Source: Streptomyces sp. NRRL F-5122 (GTDB lineage: Bacteria > Actinomycetota > Actinomycetes > Streptomycetales > Streptomycetaceae). From it: 64,000 bases of DNA. The stretch spans positions 62,001 through 126,000 of the forward strand of contig NZ_LMWH01000037.1 in assembly GCF_001507435.1 (NCBI RefSeq), written 5' to 3'. Both the position numbers and the translations under genes were made by a program. How positions within the stretch are numbered: the first letter of the stretch is position 1; the number at the start of each line of letters is the position of its first letter. Shown one piece after another: positions 16,422 through 24,544 of the stretch. The notes under the pieces were generated by a model, which was not told where the DNA came from, made no database searches, and worked only from the letters and a program-made list of their open reading frames with translations.

Positions 16422-17272
16422 CGCGGAACGCGAAGGACGACGGGGGGCCGGCGGTCGACGCCGTCACCTGTGACGGACTGCGCTACTCCTTCGGGGAGAC
16501 GCAGGCGGTGGACGGCCTCGACCTGTCCGTCCGCGACGGCGAGGTGTTCGGACTGCTCGGCCCCAACGGAGCCGGCAAGACCACGGCCATCCGCTGCATC
16601 ACCACGCTGCTCCCGGTGCCGGCCGGCAGGATCCGTGTCTTCGGCCACGACGCGACCCGCGAACGCATGGCTGTACGGCGCCTGCTGGGCTATGTGCCGC
16701 AGCAGCTCTCGGCCGACGCCGGGCTCACCGGGCGGGAGAACGTCGCCCTGTTCGCCCGTGTCTTCGACGTCTCCCGGCGCGAGCGCGCCCGGCGGGTCGA
16801 GCAGGCGCTGGAAGCCGTCGATCTCACCGCCGCGGCCGACCGGCTGGCCAGGACGTACTCCGGCGGCATGGTCCGCAGGCTGGAACTCGCCCAGGCCCTG
16901 GTGAGCGCGCCCCGGCTGCTGATGCTCGACGAGCCGACCATCGGCCTCGACCCGATCGCCCGGACCAACGTGTGGGAACACATCAACGCCGTGCGTGCCG
17001 CCACCGGCATGACCGTCCTCGTCACGACCCACTACATGGACGAGGCCGACCAGTACTGCGACCGGCTCGCCCTGATGCACCGCGGCCGCGTCCGCGCCCT
17101 CGGCACCCCCGACGAGCTGAGGACCGGTCTCAGGGAACGGCTCGGCACCGAAGGCCCGCTGCCGACGCTGGAAGACGTCTTCCGTGACGTCGCCGGCAGC
17201 GGACTCGACGATCAGTCAGGAGACTTCCGCGATGTCCGAAGCACCCGCCGCACCGCGTCCCGTGTCGGCTGA
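16418..17272 (+). CDS. DrrA-like ABC transporter ATP-binding protein
   Basis: 284 aa. Walker A GPNGAGKTTA at about residues 49-58, Q-loop YVPQQ, signature YSGGMVRRLELAQAL, Walker B RLLMLDEPTIGLDP and H-loop VTTHYMDEAD. This is the DrrA/daunorubicin-resistance subfamily that pairs with a separate six-helix permease. The start overlaps the MarR stop by 4 nt, and the permease gene starts inside its 3' end, indicating translational coupling. Confidence 0.93.
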   Translation: MTRNAKDDGGPAVDAVTCDGLRYSFGETQAVDGLDLSVRDGEVFGLLGPNGAGKTTAIRCITTLLPVPAGRIRVFGHDATRERMAVRRLLGYVPQQLSADAGLTGRENVALFARVFDVSRRERARRVEQALEAVDLTAAADRLARTYSGGMVRRLELAQALVSAPRLLMLDEPTIGLDPIARTNVWEHINAVRAATGMTVLVTTHYMDEADQYCDRLALMHRGRVRALGTPDELRTGLRERLGTEGPLPTLEDVFRDVAGSGLDDQSGDFRDVRSTRRTASRVG

Positions 17273-18092
17273 CCCCGTCCACCTGGCCGACCTCGACCTG
17301 CTGGTGGTCCCGCCGCGGGCCCGTACCGGCTGGAAGGTGCTGCCCGCGCGGGTCGCGGCGCTGTGCGCGGTCGAGCTGCAGAAGCTGCGCCACGACCGCA
17401 CCGAGCTCTACACCCGTGCGATCCAGCCGGCGCTCTGGCTGCTCATCTTCGGTGAGACGTTCACCCGGATCAGGGCGATCCCGACGGGTGGCATCCCGTA
17501 CCTCGACTACCTGGCCCCCGGCATCATCGCCCAGTCCGCGATGTTCATCGCCATCTTCTACGGCATCATGATCATCTGGGAGCGGGACGCCGGAATCCTG
17601 ACCAAGCTGCTGGTCACACCGACCCCGCGTTCGGCGCTCATCACGGGCAAGGCCTTCGCGGCCGGGGTCAAGGCGCTGATCCAGGCGATCGTGGTCGTGC
17701 TGATCGCCGCGGTGCTCGGGGTCGCGATGACCTGGAACCCGCTGCGGCTGCTCGGCGTGGCGGGGGCCGTGGTGCTCGGCTCGGCCTTCTTCTCCTGCCT
17801 GTCGATGACGATCGCGGGCATCGTCCTGACCCGTGACCGGTTGATGGGCATCGGGCAGGCGATCACGATGCCGCTCTTCTTCGGCTCCAACGCCCTGTAC
17901 CCGGTGTCCGTCATGCCCGGCTGGCTCCAGGCCATCAGCAAGGTCAACCCGCTGAGCTACCAGGTCGACGCCCTGCGCGGACTGCTGCTCGGGACGCCCT
18001 CGCATCTGCTGTCCGACTTCGCCGTCCTCCTGGTGGCCGCGGCTCTGGGCATCACCTCCGCCTCGTCGCTGCTGGCGCGGCTGGCCCGCTGA
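17232..18092 (+). CDS. DrrB-like ABC-2 transporter permease
   Basis: 286 aa from the ATG at 17232 with AGGAG at 17218-17222; it overlaps the ATPase gene by 41 nt in another frame. ABC-2 type permease with about six membrane segments. The family loop YLDYLAPGIIAQSAMF and the later FFGSNALYPVSVMPGWLQ are clear. With the ATPase it would form a drug or lipid exporter under MarR control. No biosynthetic genes nearby, so probably self-protection or membrane lipid export. Confidence 0.92.
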   Translation: MSEAPAAPRPVSADPVHLADLDLLVVPPRARTGWKVLPARVAALCAVELQKLRHDRTELYTRAIQPALWLLIFGETFTRIRAIPTGGIPYLDYLAPGIIAQSAMFIAIFYGIMIIWERDAGILTKLLVTPTPRSALITGKAFAAGVKALIQAIVVVLIAAVLGVAMTWNPLRLLGVAGAVVLGSAFFSCLSMTIAGIVLTRDRLMGIGQAITMPLFFGSNALYPVSVMPGWLQAISKVNPLSYQVDALRGLLLGTPSHLLSDFAVLLVAAALGITSASSLLARLAR

Positions 18093-18100
18093 CACGGCGG

Positions 18101-18286
18101 TCACCGCCTCTTCCAGAAGGAGGCCATCAGGTCCGCGAGGGCCCTGATGATCTCGGGACGATCCGCCGCCTCCGCCCGGCGCAGGCTGATGAGGAGCGAC
18201 AGCAGGATCATGACGACAAAGAGGCCCACGACGTAGAGGAAGAGCTGCGGCGCGGTAGCGGCCACTTGCTCCAGCACGGTCCACAC
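18101..18286 (-). CDS. Small single-pass membrane protein
   Basis: 61 aa from a GTG at 18286 (GTG 18277 also possible). One hydrophobic helix (residues ~14-34) and a basic C-terminus ending FWKRR. Converges on the ABC permease gene. The ribosome site GGGAGG sits inside one arm of a 9-bp hairpin just upstream. No family recognised. Confidence 0.6.
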   Translation of the reverse strand: MWTVLEQVAATAPQLFLYVVGLFVVMILLSLLISLRRAEAADRPEIIRALADLMASFWKRR

Positions 18287-18864
18287 AGTGCCTCCCGGAC
18301 GTTACCGGCCGCTGCTCCCGGGAGGCTTCGCCACGGTGCGAAGGCCTCGACGGAGGCAGGCGGACACCTGTCATCTCGCAGCGCCCGCCGGCTGCGGACC
18401 TGGCGGCACGGTCCCGGGAGGGAGGGCGGACCCCAGCGAGTAGGCCTTCCTCCACCCGGTCGGCATGGTGTGGCGCTCGTGGTCGAGCGGTTCGGCGCCA
18501 CTGCCGTGTGTCCTGTCCCGCGAGTCCGGCGGGGACGGCGTCTTCGAGTCCGGCGAGTTCGGCGACCTGTACGGCCCCGTCTCGTCGACGCTGGCGGTGC
18601 CGGGGCAGACTCCTCGTCGCCGCCTGACCAGTAGCTTCGCGATATCGACCATAACCGCGCGAGCAACCCGAACACGCGTGACCCGCACATTCGTTCACCC
18701 GTTAGGTCGTGGGACGGCCTTCCACCCGTGCATGCCGCGCGGGTGCCGAACGGGCCGCACCGGCCGGTGGGGGCGGACCCGGCAGCCGAAGGGACCGGTT
18801 CTTAGACTGGGAACGGAGGCCCGGCTTCCGAAGCTCTGTCCGGTACGGGAAGGCGGTGGCGCCG
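18287..18864. other. 578-bp stretch without a convincing gene
   Basis: Contains the hairpin at 18290-18326 and a weaker 7-bp inverted repeat (18470-18476 / 18495-18501). Open frames here lack coding character. The right end should hold the promoter of the PP2C gene; the left part is the leader of the 61-aa gene. Confidence 0.5.
18290..18326 (-). promoter_or_regulatory. Hairpin sequestering the ribosome site of the 61-aa gene
   Basis: Perfect 9-bp arms 18290-18298 and 18318-18326. In the minus-strand transcript the 3' arm includes GGGAGG, the only ribosome site for the GTG at 18286, so folding would block translation. Confidence 0.4.
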
Positions 18865-19614
18865 ATGCCCTACGTGAGTGTGAGCGCGCTGAGTCATCCG
18901 GGGCTGCTGCGCGAGCGGAACGAGGACAGTCTTGTCGTCGGACCGTGGACCCTGTGCGCCACGGTGACCGAGAATCCGCAGACCCTGCTCTTTCCGCCGG
19001 GGACGCCGCTCGTCGTCGCCGTCGCGGACGGGCTCGGCGGGCACCCCGGCGGCGATGTGGCCAGTGCCCTGGTGGCGCGCCGGCTCGCATCGGTCGGCGC
19101 CGGCCTTACGGACGAGGACGCCGTCCGCGACGCCCTGGACGCCTGCAACCGCGCCGTGTTCGAGGCGTCCGGCGGCGACGAGGCGACCGTGCTCGCCGCC
19201 ATGGGGACGACCGTCGCCGGCATCGTCGTACAGCCCGACTCGCTCCTGGTCTTCAACGTGGGCGACAGCCGCGTCTTCCTCGCCTCCCACGAAGGGCTGC
19301 ACCAGGTCAGCGTGGACGACAGCCCACCGGTCGAGCCCGGGCAGCGCACCACGTCCCTGGTCACCCAGTGCCTGGGCGGCAGCCTCACCCACCGCGCCGT
19401 CCGGCCTCATGTGGCCACCGCGACCCTGTCGCCCGGCGACCGCTACCTCATCTGCACCGACGGTGTGACCGACCCGCTGACCACGGAGGTCATCGAGGAC
19501 GTGATGAGCGAGCAGGACGACTGCCGGGCGGCCTTCGAGCTGTGGAAGGCCGCCATCGCGGCGGGCGGCCCCGACAACATCACACTGGCGGTCGTACGCA
19601 TGACGGAGGACTAG
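18865..19614 (+). CDS. PP2C family Ser/Thr protein phosphatase
   Basis: 249 aa from the ATG at 18865. Short single-domain PP2C with all metal-binding acids: Asp21 in RERNEDSL, Asp55-Gly56 in VADGLGGHPGG, Asp in CTDGVTD and Asp in GPDNITLAVV near the end. It also keeps MGTTVAGIVV and VGDSRVFL. Mn2+/Mg2+-dependent dephosphorylation of Ser/Thr (PstP-like) is expected. No kinase or sensor domain is fused and none is adjacent. Confidence 0.92.
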   Translation: MPYVSVSALSHPGLLRERNEDSLVVGPWTLCATVTENPQTLLFPPGTPLVVAVADGLGGHPGGDVASALVARRLASVGAGLTDEDAVRDALDACNRAVFEASGGDEATVLAAMGTTVAGIVVQPDSLLVFNVGDSRVFLASHEGLHQVSVDDSPPVEPGQRTTSLVTQCLGGSLTHRAVRPHVATATLSPGDRYLICTDGVTDPLTTEVIEDVMSEQDDCRAAFELWKAAIAAGGPDNITLAVVRMTED

Positions 19615-19623
19615 GGGGCTGCC

Positions 19624-19652
19624 GTTCGGATCAGGTCGGCCGGGAGAGACCG
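19624..19652 (+). repeat. 29-bp intergenic repeat, copy A
   Basis: 28 of 29 bases match the copy at 31874-31902, preceded in both by a TAGGG-n-CTG stretch. Here it lies between the converging PP2C and CoA-binding protein genes. No coding role. Confidence 0.7.
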
Positions 19653-19682
19653 CGCCTCTCGGTCGGCACGGTCCAAACGGTC

Positions 19683-20090
19683 CTAGGCGAGATTGCCGAT
19701 CTCGATCGCCGGGCAGTGGTCCATGACCATCTCCAGGCCGGCCGCCCGGGTGCGGTCGTACGCCTTCTCGTCGACGACGCCCAGCTGGTACCAGACGGCC
19801 TTGGCGCCGATCGCGACGGCCTCGTCGGCGACCGGCCCCGCCAGATCGCTGTTGACGAAGACGTCGACCACGTCGACCGGGAACGGGATGGCGTCCAGTG
19901 AGGGGTAGCCCTGCTCGCCGTGTACCGTCTCGGCCTTCGGGTGGACCGGCACGATGCGCTTGCCGAAGCGCTGGAGGACGGCGGCGACCCGGTAGGCGGG
20001 ACGGTCCTGGTTCGTGGACAGGCCCACGACGGCCCAGGTGTCGCCCAGCTCGGTGAGGATCTTGCGGATCGTTGCTGAGTCGCCGTACAC
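19683..20090 (-). CDS. CoA-binding domain protein (YccU-like)
   Basis: 135 aa from a GTG at 20090 with GAAGGAGA upstream. Rossmann-like CoA-binding fold: TWAVVGLSTNQDRPAYRVA, then IVPVHPKAETVHGE, SLDAIPFPVDVVDVFV and VWYQLGVVDEKAY, ending MVMDHCPAIEI with a conserved Cys. Members bind CoA; the physiological role is unknown. Converges on the PP2C gene across repeat copy A. Confidence 0.88.
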   Translation of the reverse strand: MYGDSATIRKILTELGDTWAVVGLSTNQDRPAYRVAAVLQRFGKRIVPVHPKAETVHGEQGYPSLDAIPFPVDVVDVFVNSDLAGPVADEAVAIGAKAVWYQLGVVDEKAYDRTRAAGLEMVMDHCPAIEIGNLA

Positions 20091-20274
20091 GGCCGGTCTC
20101 CTTCGACGTCCCCGGTGCGGCAGTTCCGCCCCGGCTGCTGTGGGGGCAACAGCGAGCCGGACACCGGGATTCCCCCGGAACCGCGGGACATCGGCTCGTG
20201 ATCCGAGGGCTGTGTGTGTCCGGAAAGCCGCCCGCTTCCCCGCGCCGGGACGCTCGCGCGCCTACGCTCGCTGC

Positions 20275-20958
20275 GTGCTCCGAATCTTCGACGCCCGCAG
20301 CGGCGAGCCCATCGACGTCCGTCCGGGTCTCGTGCGCGTCCACGCGCATGTCACCGCCGCCGACACCTCGGCCCTGCGGGTCCTGCTGACGGCCGACGTG
20401 CTGGCCCGGGCCCTGGAGATGGGCGGAACACCCGTCGTCACGGTCGCCGCCCCGACGCCCGCGCTCCGGGCACGCGCCGACGAACTCGGTATCCGGCCCG
20501 CGGAGCCGGACGCCCCGGGGGTCGGACGGGTGCTGCACGTCGTCGGGGAGCAGGACACCGCACCCGACGGGGTGCGTGTCGAGGTCGCCCCGGTGACCGG
20601 CCCCGCCGGTACCGCCGCCCCCGCGTCGGCCGTACGCCTCGCCCTGCTCGCTCAGGGGCGCCGGCAGCCCGTCGACCTCGGCGCGGCGGCGCTGTCCGAG
20701 GCACGGGACACACTCGACCGCTGGCGCGCGGCCGTCGCCAGCTGGGCGACGCGCCCCTCAAGGCCCGTCCCTGAAGAGGTGCGGGAGGGGCTGCGCACCG
20801 CCTGGGAGGACGATCTCGACGTGCCGGCCGTGCTGGCGACGCTGCGCCGTGTGGAGGCCGCCGACGACATGCCGGACGGGGCACGCTTCGAGGCCTACGC
20901 CTACGCCGACCGATTGCTCGGTCTGGAACTGACCCGGGAGATCGGGGCCTCGGCATGA
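20275..20958 (+). CDS. Cysteinyl-tRNA synthetase-like protein lacking the catalytic core
   Basis: 227 aa from a GTG at 20275. The N-terminus (LRIFDARSGEPIDV, HAHVTAADTSALRVLLTADV) echoes the start of CysRS/MshC. The C-terminal third (VREGLRTAWEDDLDVPAVLATLRRVEAAD) echoes their DALR-type helical region. The HIGH and KMSKS motifs and zinc cysteines are absent, so it cannot be an aminoacyl-tRNA synthetase. Translationally coupled to sixA by an ATGA overlap. The relationship is moderately secure; function unknown. Confidence 0.7.
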   Translation: MLRIFDARSGEPIDVRPGLVRVHAHVTAADTSALRVLLTADVLARALEMGGTPVVTVAAPTPALRARADELGIRPAEPDAPGVGRVLHVVGEQDTAPDGVRVEVAPVTGPAGTAAPASAVRLALLAQGRRQPVDLGAAALSEARDTLDRWRAAVASWATRPSRPVPEEVREGLRTAWEDDLDVPAVLATLRRVEAADDMPDGARFEAYAYADRLLGLELTREIGASA

Positions 20959-21497
20959 TCACCCGGTCCCCGGCCGGCCCGCTGCACCGACTCGTGGTGC
21001 TCCGGCACGCCAAGTCCGCCTGGCCCGCCGGGGTACCCGACCACGAGCGGCCGCTCGCCCCGCGCGGCCGCCGCGACGCGCCGGCGGCCGGACGCGCGCT
21101 CGCCGAGTCCGACTGGCTGCCCGATCTCGTCCTGTGCTCGACGGCCGTCCGCGCCCGCCAGACCTGGGAGCTGGCCTCGGCCCAGTGGGGCACCCCGCCA
21201 CCCGTGCGGCTCGGCCCGCAGCTGTACGCCGCCGACGTGCCCGAGTTGCTGGAAAGCGTGCACCACGCGCCCACCGGGGTGCGGACACTGCTGCTGATCG
21301 GCCACAACCCGGGTCTCACGGACCTGATCCTCGAACTGGCCGGGGACGGCCTCGGTGACACCGTGGACCGGGTCAGGGCCAAGTTCCCCACCTCGGGGAT
21401 CGCGGTCCTCGCCTGGCACGGAGACACCTGGGACTCCCTGGCCGCCGGCACGGCACTCCTGACGGACGTGATCGTGCCGCGAGGCAGGAAGGAGTAG
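20955..21497 (+). CDS. SixA-like histidine phosphatase
   Basis: 180 aa. Phosphoglycerate-mutase fold with the catalytic RHA motif in VVLRHAKSAWP, STAVRARQTWE, the second His in LIGHNPGLTDLI and a C-terminal closing segment. SixA enzymes dephosphorylate phosphohistidine on proteins; in Actinobacteria the target is usually unknown. The start overlaps the stop of the CysRS-like gene. Confidence 0.88.
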   Translation: MITRSPAGPLHRLVVLRHAKSAWPAGVPDHERPLAPRGRRDAPAAGRALAESDWLPDLVLCSTAVRARQTWELASAQWGTPPPVRLGPQLYAADVPELLESVHHAPTGVRTLLLIGHNPGLTDLILELAGDGLGDTVDRVRAKFPTSGIAVLAWHGDTWDSLAAGTALLTDVIVPRGRKE

Positions 21498-21574
21498 GGG
21501 CACTGCGAGCGGCACGGGTGACGCCACTCCTCCGGGCTACCTCTGAAGGCCGTCAGCCACTCGAATCACATATC

Positions 21575-21590
21575 GTCACGAAAGAGTGAC
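21575..21590. promoter_or_regulatory. Inverted repeat upstream of the LysM gene
   Basis: GTCAC-gaaaga-GTGAC in an AT-rich island 30 bp before the start at 21621; promoter or operator candidate. Confidence 0.3.
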
Positions 21591-21620
21591 ATTCCGAGCA
21601 TGCAGGCCTGGAGGTGGAGT

Positions 21621-22604
21621 ATGCGACGCGATCCGTCCCGCGAACCCCCCGCCCAGCGAATAGGCCCCGGCGTACGAATCGCCCTGGCGGCCGCCACCGG
21701 CATGGCAGTGGCGGCAGGCGCCATGACCCTGATGCCGAGCTCCTCGACCGTCGCCAACAGCCCGGCACCCCTGGCGTCATCGGCCGTGGAGCCCCCCGGT
21801 CATCCGGACTCGCCGTCGCAGGGGTACGCCGACGCGCCGCCGGGGGACAACGACCGGTCACAGGAGAAGTCGTCGATGCCCACGGCCTATGCGCAGCCGC
21901 CCGGCTATCCGGTCGTCCCGCCACCCGCGTATGCGCTGCCGCCGGGGTATCCGAGCGCCCCCGCAACGGCCTACGCCCTGCCGCCGGGGTACGCGGCCGT
22001 CCCGCCGCCGGTCTATGTGGTGCCGCCCGGGTATCCGGTCGTCGTGGCACCGGGTTACGCGCTGCCGCCCGGATATCCGAACGTCTCCGCACCGACCGGT
22101 GCGGCGCCCCAGGAACACCCGCCCACCCGCGACGGCACCGGGTCGGCTCCTTCGTTGGCCCAGGAGTCGATGGCGTCCGCGCCGCTCACGGCGAGCGGTC
22201 CGGTGGCCCCGACGGCGTCGGGGGCGCCCGCGGTGCCCTCGCCGGGCCCGCAGGACGGCAGCGCACCGCCGTCGCCGCATCCCGCCACGAGCGCGCCGAG
22301 CGCGTTCCCCAGCGGTCCGCCGGCCTCGTCGCCCTCCTCGGTTCCTCCCTCGCAGTCCCCTTCGCTTCCCGCTCCGTCCACCATGGCGCAGACCGGGCGG
22401 CCCACGACCACGCACAGGGTCGCGAGCGGAGAGACGCTGTGGAGCCTCGCCGCCCGGTACCTCGGCGATCCGGGGAAATGGGAGGAGATCCATGAGGCGA
22501 ACCGATCGGTGCTCGAGAACTCCGTGAAGGCCCGTCCCGGTACCTCCGTGTCCGGGGCGTACCTCCTCCCGGACACCGGCCTCACCCTCCCCGCGACCTC
22601 CTGA
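21621..22604 (+). CDS. Secreted/anchored Pro-rich protein with C-terminal LysM domain
   Basis: 327 aa from the ATG at 21621, preceded by GGAGGTGGAG at 21610-21619 (ATG 21600 lacks a site). Membrane segment at about residues 17-37, then repeats of the type ALPPGYP/VVPPGYP up to residue ~155, a Ser/Pro/Ala-rich stretch, and a LysM domain at about 258-320 (HRVASGETLWSLAARYLGD, WEEIHEANRS). LysM binds peptidoglycan GlcNAc; the PPGYP repeats look like a wall-spanning stalk. No catalytic domain. Confidence 0.88.
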   Translation: MRRDPSREPPAQRIGPGVRIALAAATGMAVAAGAMTLMPSSSTVANSPAPLASSAVEPPGHPDSPSQGYADAPPGDNDRSQEKSSMPTAYAQPPGYPVVPPPAYALPPGYPSAPATAYALPPGYAAVPPPVYVVPPGYPVVVAPGYALPPGYPNVSAPTGAAPQEHPPTRDGTGSAPSLAQESMASAPLTASGPVAPTASGAPAVPSPGPQDGSAPPSPHPATSAPSAFPSGPPASSPSSVPPSQSPSLPAPSTMAQTGRPTTTHRVASGETLWSLAARYLGDPGKWEEIHEANRSVLENSVKARPGTSVSGAYLLPDTGLTLPATS

Positions 22605-22626
22605 TCGCGCCGCATACGCTGGTCCG

Positions 22627-23253
22627 ATGCAGGACGAGTACCACACGGTCGCCCGCGTGGGCGTACACGAGACCGAGATCAACCGCTCCCGGTTCCTGTG
22701 TGCCCTGGCCCCGGCCGCCAGTGAGCAGGAGGCCCAGGACTTCATCGCCGCCGTCCGCAGGGAACACGCCGACGCCAGCCACAACTGCTACGCGTACGTC
22801 ATCGGCGCCGACGCCGCGGTGCAGAAGTCGAGCGACGATGGTGAACCCGGCGGCACCGCAGGCGTGCCCATGCTCCAGATGCTGCTGCGCCGCGACATGC
22901 GCTACGTCGTCGCCGTCGTCACCCGGTACTACGGCGGCGTGAAACTGGGCGCCGGTGGACTCATCAGGGCGTACGGGGGTGCCGTGGGGGAGGCCCTGGA
23001 CACGGTCGGGACGATCACCCGCCGCCGCTTCCGGCTCGCCACGGTGACGGTCGACCACCAGCGGGCGGGCAAGGTGGAGAACGACCTGCGGTCGACCGGA
23101 CGTGCGGTGCGGGACGTGCGGTACGGGGAGGCCGTCACGATCGAGATCGGTCTGCCGGACTCCGAGGTGGAGGGCTTCCGCGCGTGGCTGGCCGACGTCA
23201 CCGCGGGCACGGCCGGGTTCGAAACGGGCGGAGAGGCCTACGGGGACGCATGA
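22627..23253 (+). CDS. YigZ/IMPACT family protein
   Basis: 208 aa. IMPACT-fold N-terminal domain: INRSRFLCALAPA, SHNCYAYVIG, SDDGEPGGTAGVPML and VVTRYYGGVKLGAGGLIRAY are the family signatures. A C-terminal DUF1949-type domain follows. The bacterial role is unclear; the eukaryotic relative modulates GCN2 signalling. Single gene upstream of sbcD. Confidence 0.92.
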   Translation: MQDEYHTVARVGVHETEINRSRFLCALAPAASEQEAQDFIAAVRREHADASHNCYAYVIGADAAVQKSSDDGEPGGTAGVPMLQMLLRRDMRYVVAVVTRYYGGVKLGAGGLIRAYGGAVGEALDTVGTITRRRFRLATVTVDHQRAGKVENDLRSTGRAVRDVRYGEAVTIEIGLPDSEVEGFRAWLADVTAGTAGFETGGEAYGDA

Positions 23254-23349
23254 CGGACGGACGGGGACGTCCGAGGGCAGTCGGCCCCGAGGGGCTGAAA
23301 CGGGAGTAACCGCCCGTGGTGTCGGACCCGCCCGTTAGTCTCGGGGATC

Positions 23350-24513
23350 ATGAGACTGCTGCACACTTCCGACTGGCATCTGGGCCGGGCGTTCCATCGG
23401 GTGAACATGCTCGACGCTCAGGCCGAGTTCGTCCGCCACGTCGTCACCACCGTGCGCGAACGCGGTGTGGACGCGGTGGTCGTGTCGGGAGACGTGTACG
23501 ACCGTGCGGTGCCGCCGCTCGCCGCCGTCGAGCTGTTCGACGACGCCCTGCACCGGCTCGCCGACCTCGGCGTGCCCACGATGATGATCTCCGGCAACCA
23601 CGACTCGGCGCGCCGACTCGGCGTCGGCGCGGGACTCATCGGGCGTGCGGGCATCCATCTGCGGACGGATCCCGCGGCCTGCGGGACGCCGGTCGTGCTG
23701 TCCGACGCCCACGGGGACGTGGCCTTCTACGGCCTTCCCTACCTCGAACCGGCCCTGGTCAAGGACGAGTTCATGGTGGAGCAGGCGGGCCACGAAGCGG
23801 TGCTGACGGCCGCGATGGACCGGGTGCGGGCCGATCTCGCCACGCGCGCGCCGGGCACTCGCTCCGTCGTCCTCGCCCATGTGTTCGTCACCGGCGGAGA
23901 GCCCAGCGACAGCGAGCGGGACATCACGGTCGGCGGTGTCGCGGCGGTCCCCGCCGGTGTCTTCGACGGCGTGGACTACGTGGCGCTCGGACATCTCCAC
24001 GGCAGCCAGACCATCGCTGAGCGGATCCGCTACTCCGGCTCCCCCTTGGCGTACTCCTTCTCGGAGGTCGGTCACCGCAAGAGCATGTGGCTCGTCGACC
24101 TCGGAGCCGACGGCTCGGTCACGGCGGAGCGCCTCGACTGCCCGGTGCCGCGCCCCCTCGCGCGGATCCGGGGCCGTCTGGAGGGCCTGCTCGAGGATCC
24201 GGAGCTGGCGCGCCACGAACAGGCGTGGGTGGAGGCCACCCTCACCGATCCGGTCCGGCCAGCCGAGCCCATGGCCCGGCTGGCCGAGCGCTTCCCGCAC
24301 ACGCTCAGCCTCGTCTTCGAACCGGAGCGCGCCCCCGAGGAGCTTGGGGTGTCCTACGCCCGCCGGCTCGAGGGCCGCTCCGACCAGGAGATCGCGGAGG
24401 ACTTCGTCGCGCATGTACGCGGCTCGGCGCCCGACGAGCGGGAACGGCTCGTGCTCCAGGACGCGTTCGACGCGGCGCGCGCCGACGCAGCGGTCCGGGA
24501 GGTCGCCCGGTGA
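23350..24513 (+). CDS. sbcD: SbcD exonuclease subunit (Mre11-like)
   Basis: 387 aa. All calcineurin-like motifs: HTSDWHLGRAFH, VSGDVYDRA, ISGNHDSARRLG, LAHVFVTGG and YVALGHLHG. The C-terminal capping domain completes it. With SbcC it makes the SbcCD (Rad50/Mre11-like) complex that cleaves hairpins and DNA ends in double-strand break repair. sbcC starts 32 bases downstream. Confidence 0.95.
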   Translation: MRLLHTSDWHLGRAFHRVNMLDAQAEFVRHVVTTVRERGVDAVVVSGDVYDRAVPPLAAVELFDDALHRLADLGVPTMMISGNHDSARRLGVGAGLIGRAGIHLRTDPAACGTPVVLSDAHGDVAFYGLPYLEPALVKDEFMVEQAGHEAVLTAAMDRVRADLATRAPGTRSVVLAHVFVTGGEPSDSERDITVGGVAAVPAGVFDGVDYVALGHLHGSQTIAERIRYSGSPLAYSFSEVGHRKSMWLVDLGADGSVTAERLDCPVPRPLARIRGRLEGLLEDPELARHEQAWVEATLTDPVRPAEPMARLAERFPHTLSLVFEPERAPEELGVSYARRLEGRSDQEIAEDFVAHVRGSAPDERERLVLQDAFDAARADAAVREVAR

Positions 24514-24544
24514 CCGTGCGCCCGCCCGACACGAAGGGAGCCCA

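Noticed and set aside
18371..18688. 105-codon frame on the minus strand
   Set aside because: Pro/Ser/Arg-rich, no ribosome site, no motif.
21880..22090. Repetitive DNA of the LysM gene as a possible CRISPR array
   Set aside because: Repeats are in frame and encode PPGYP-type peptides of varied length; no conserved spacers.
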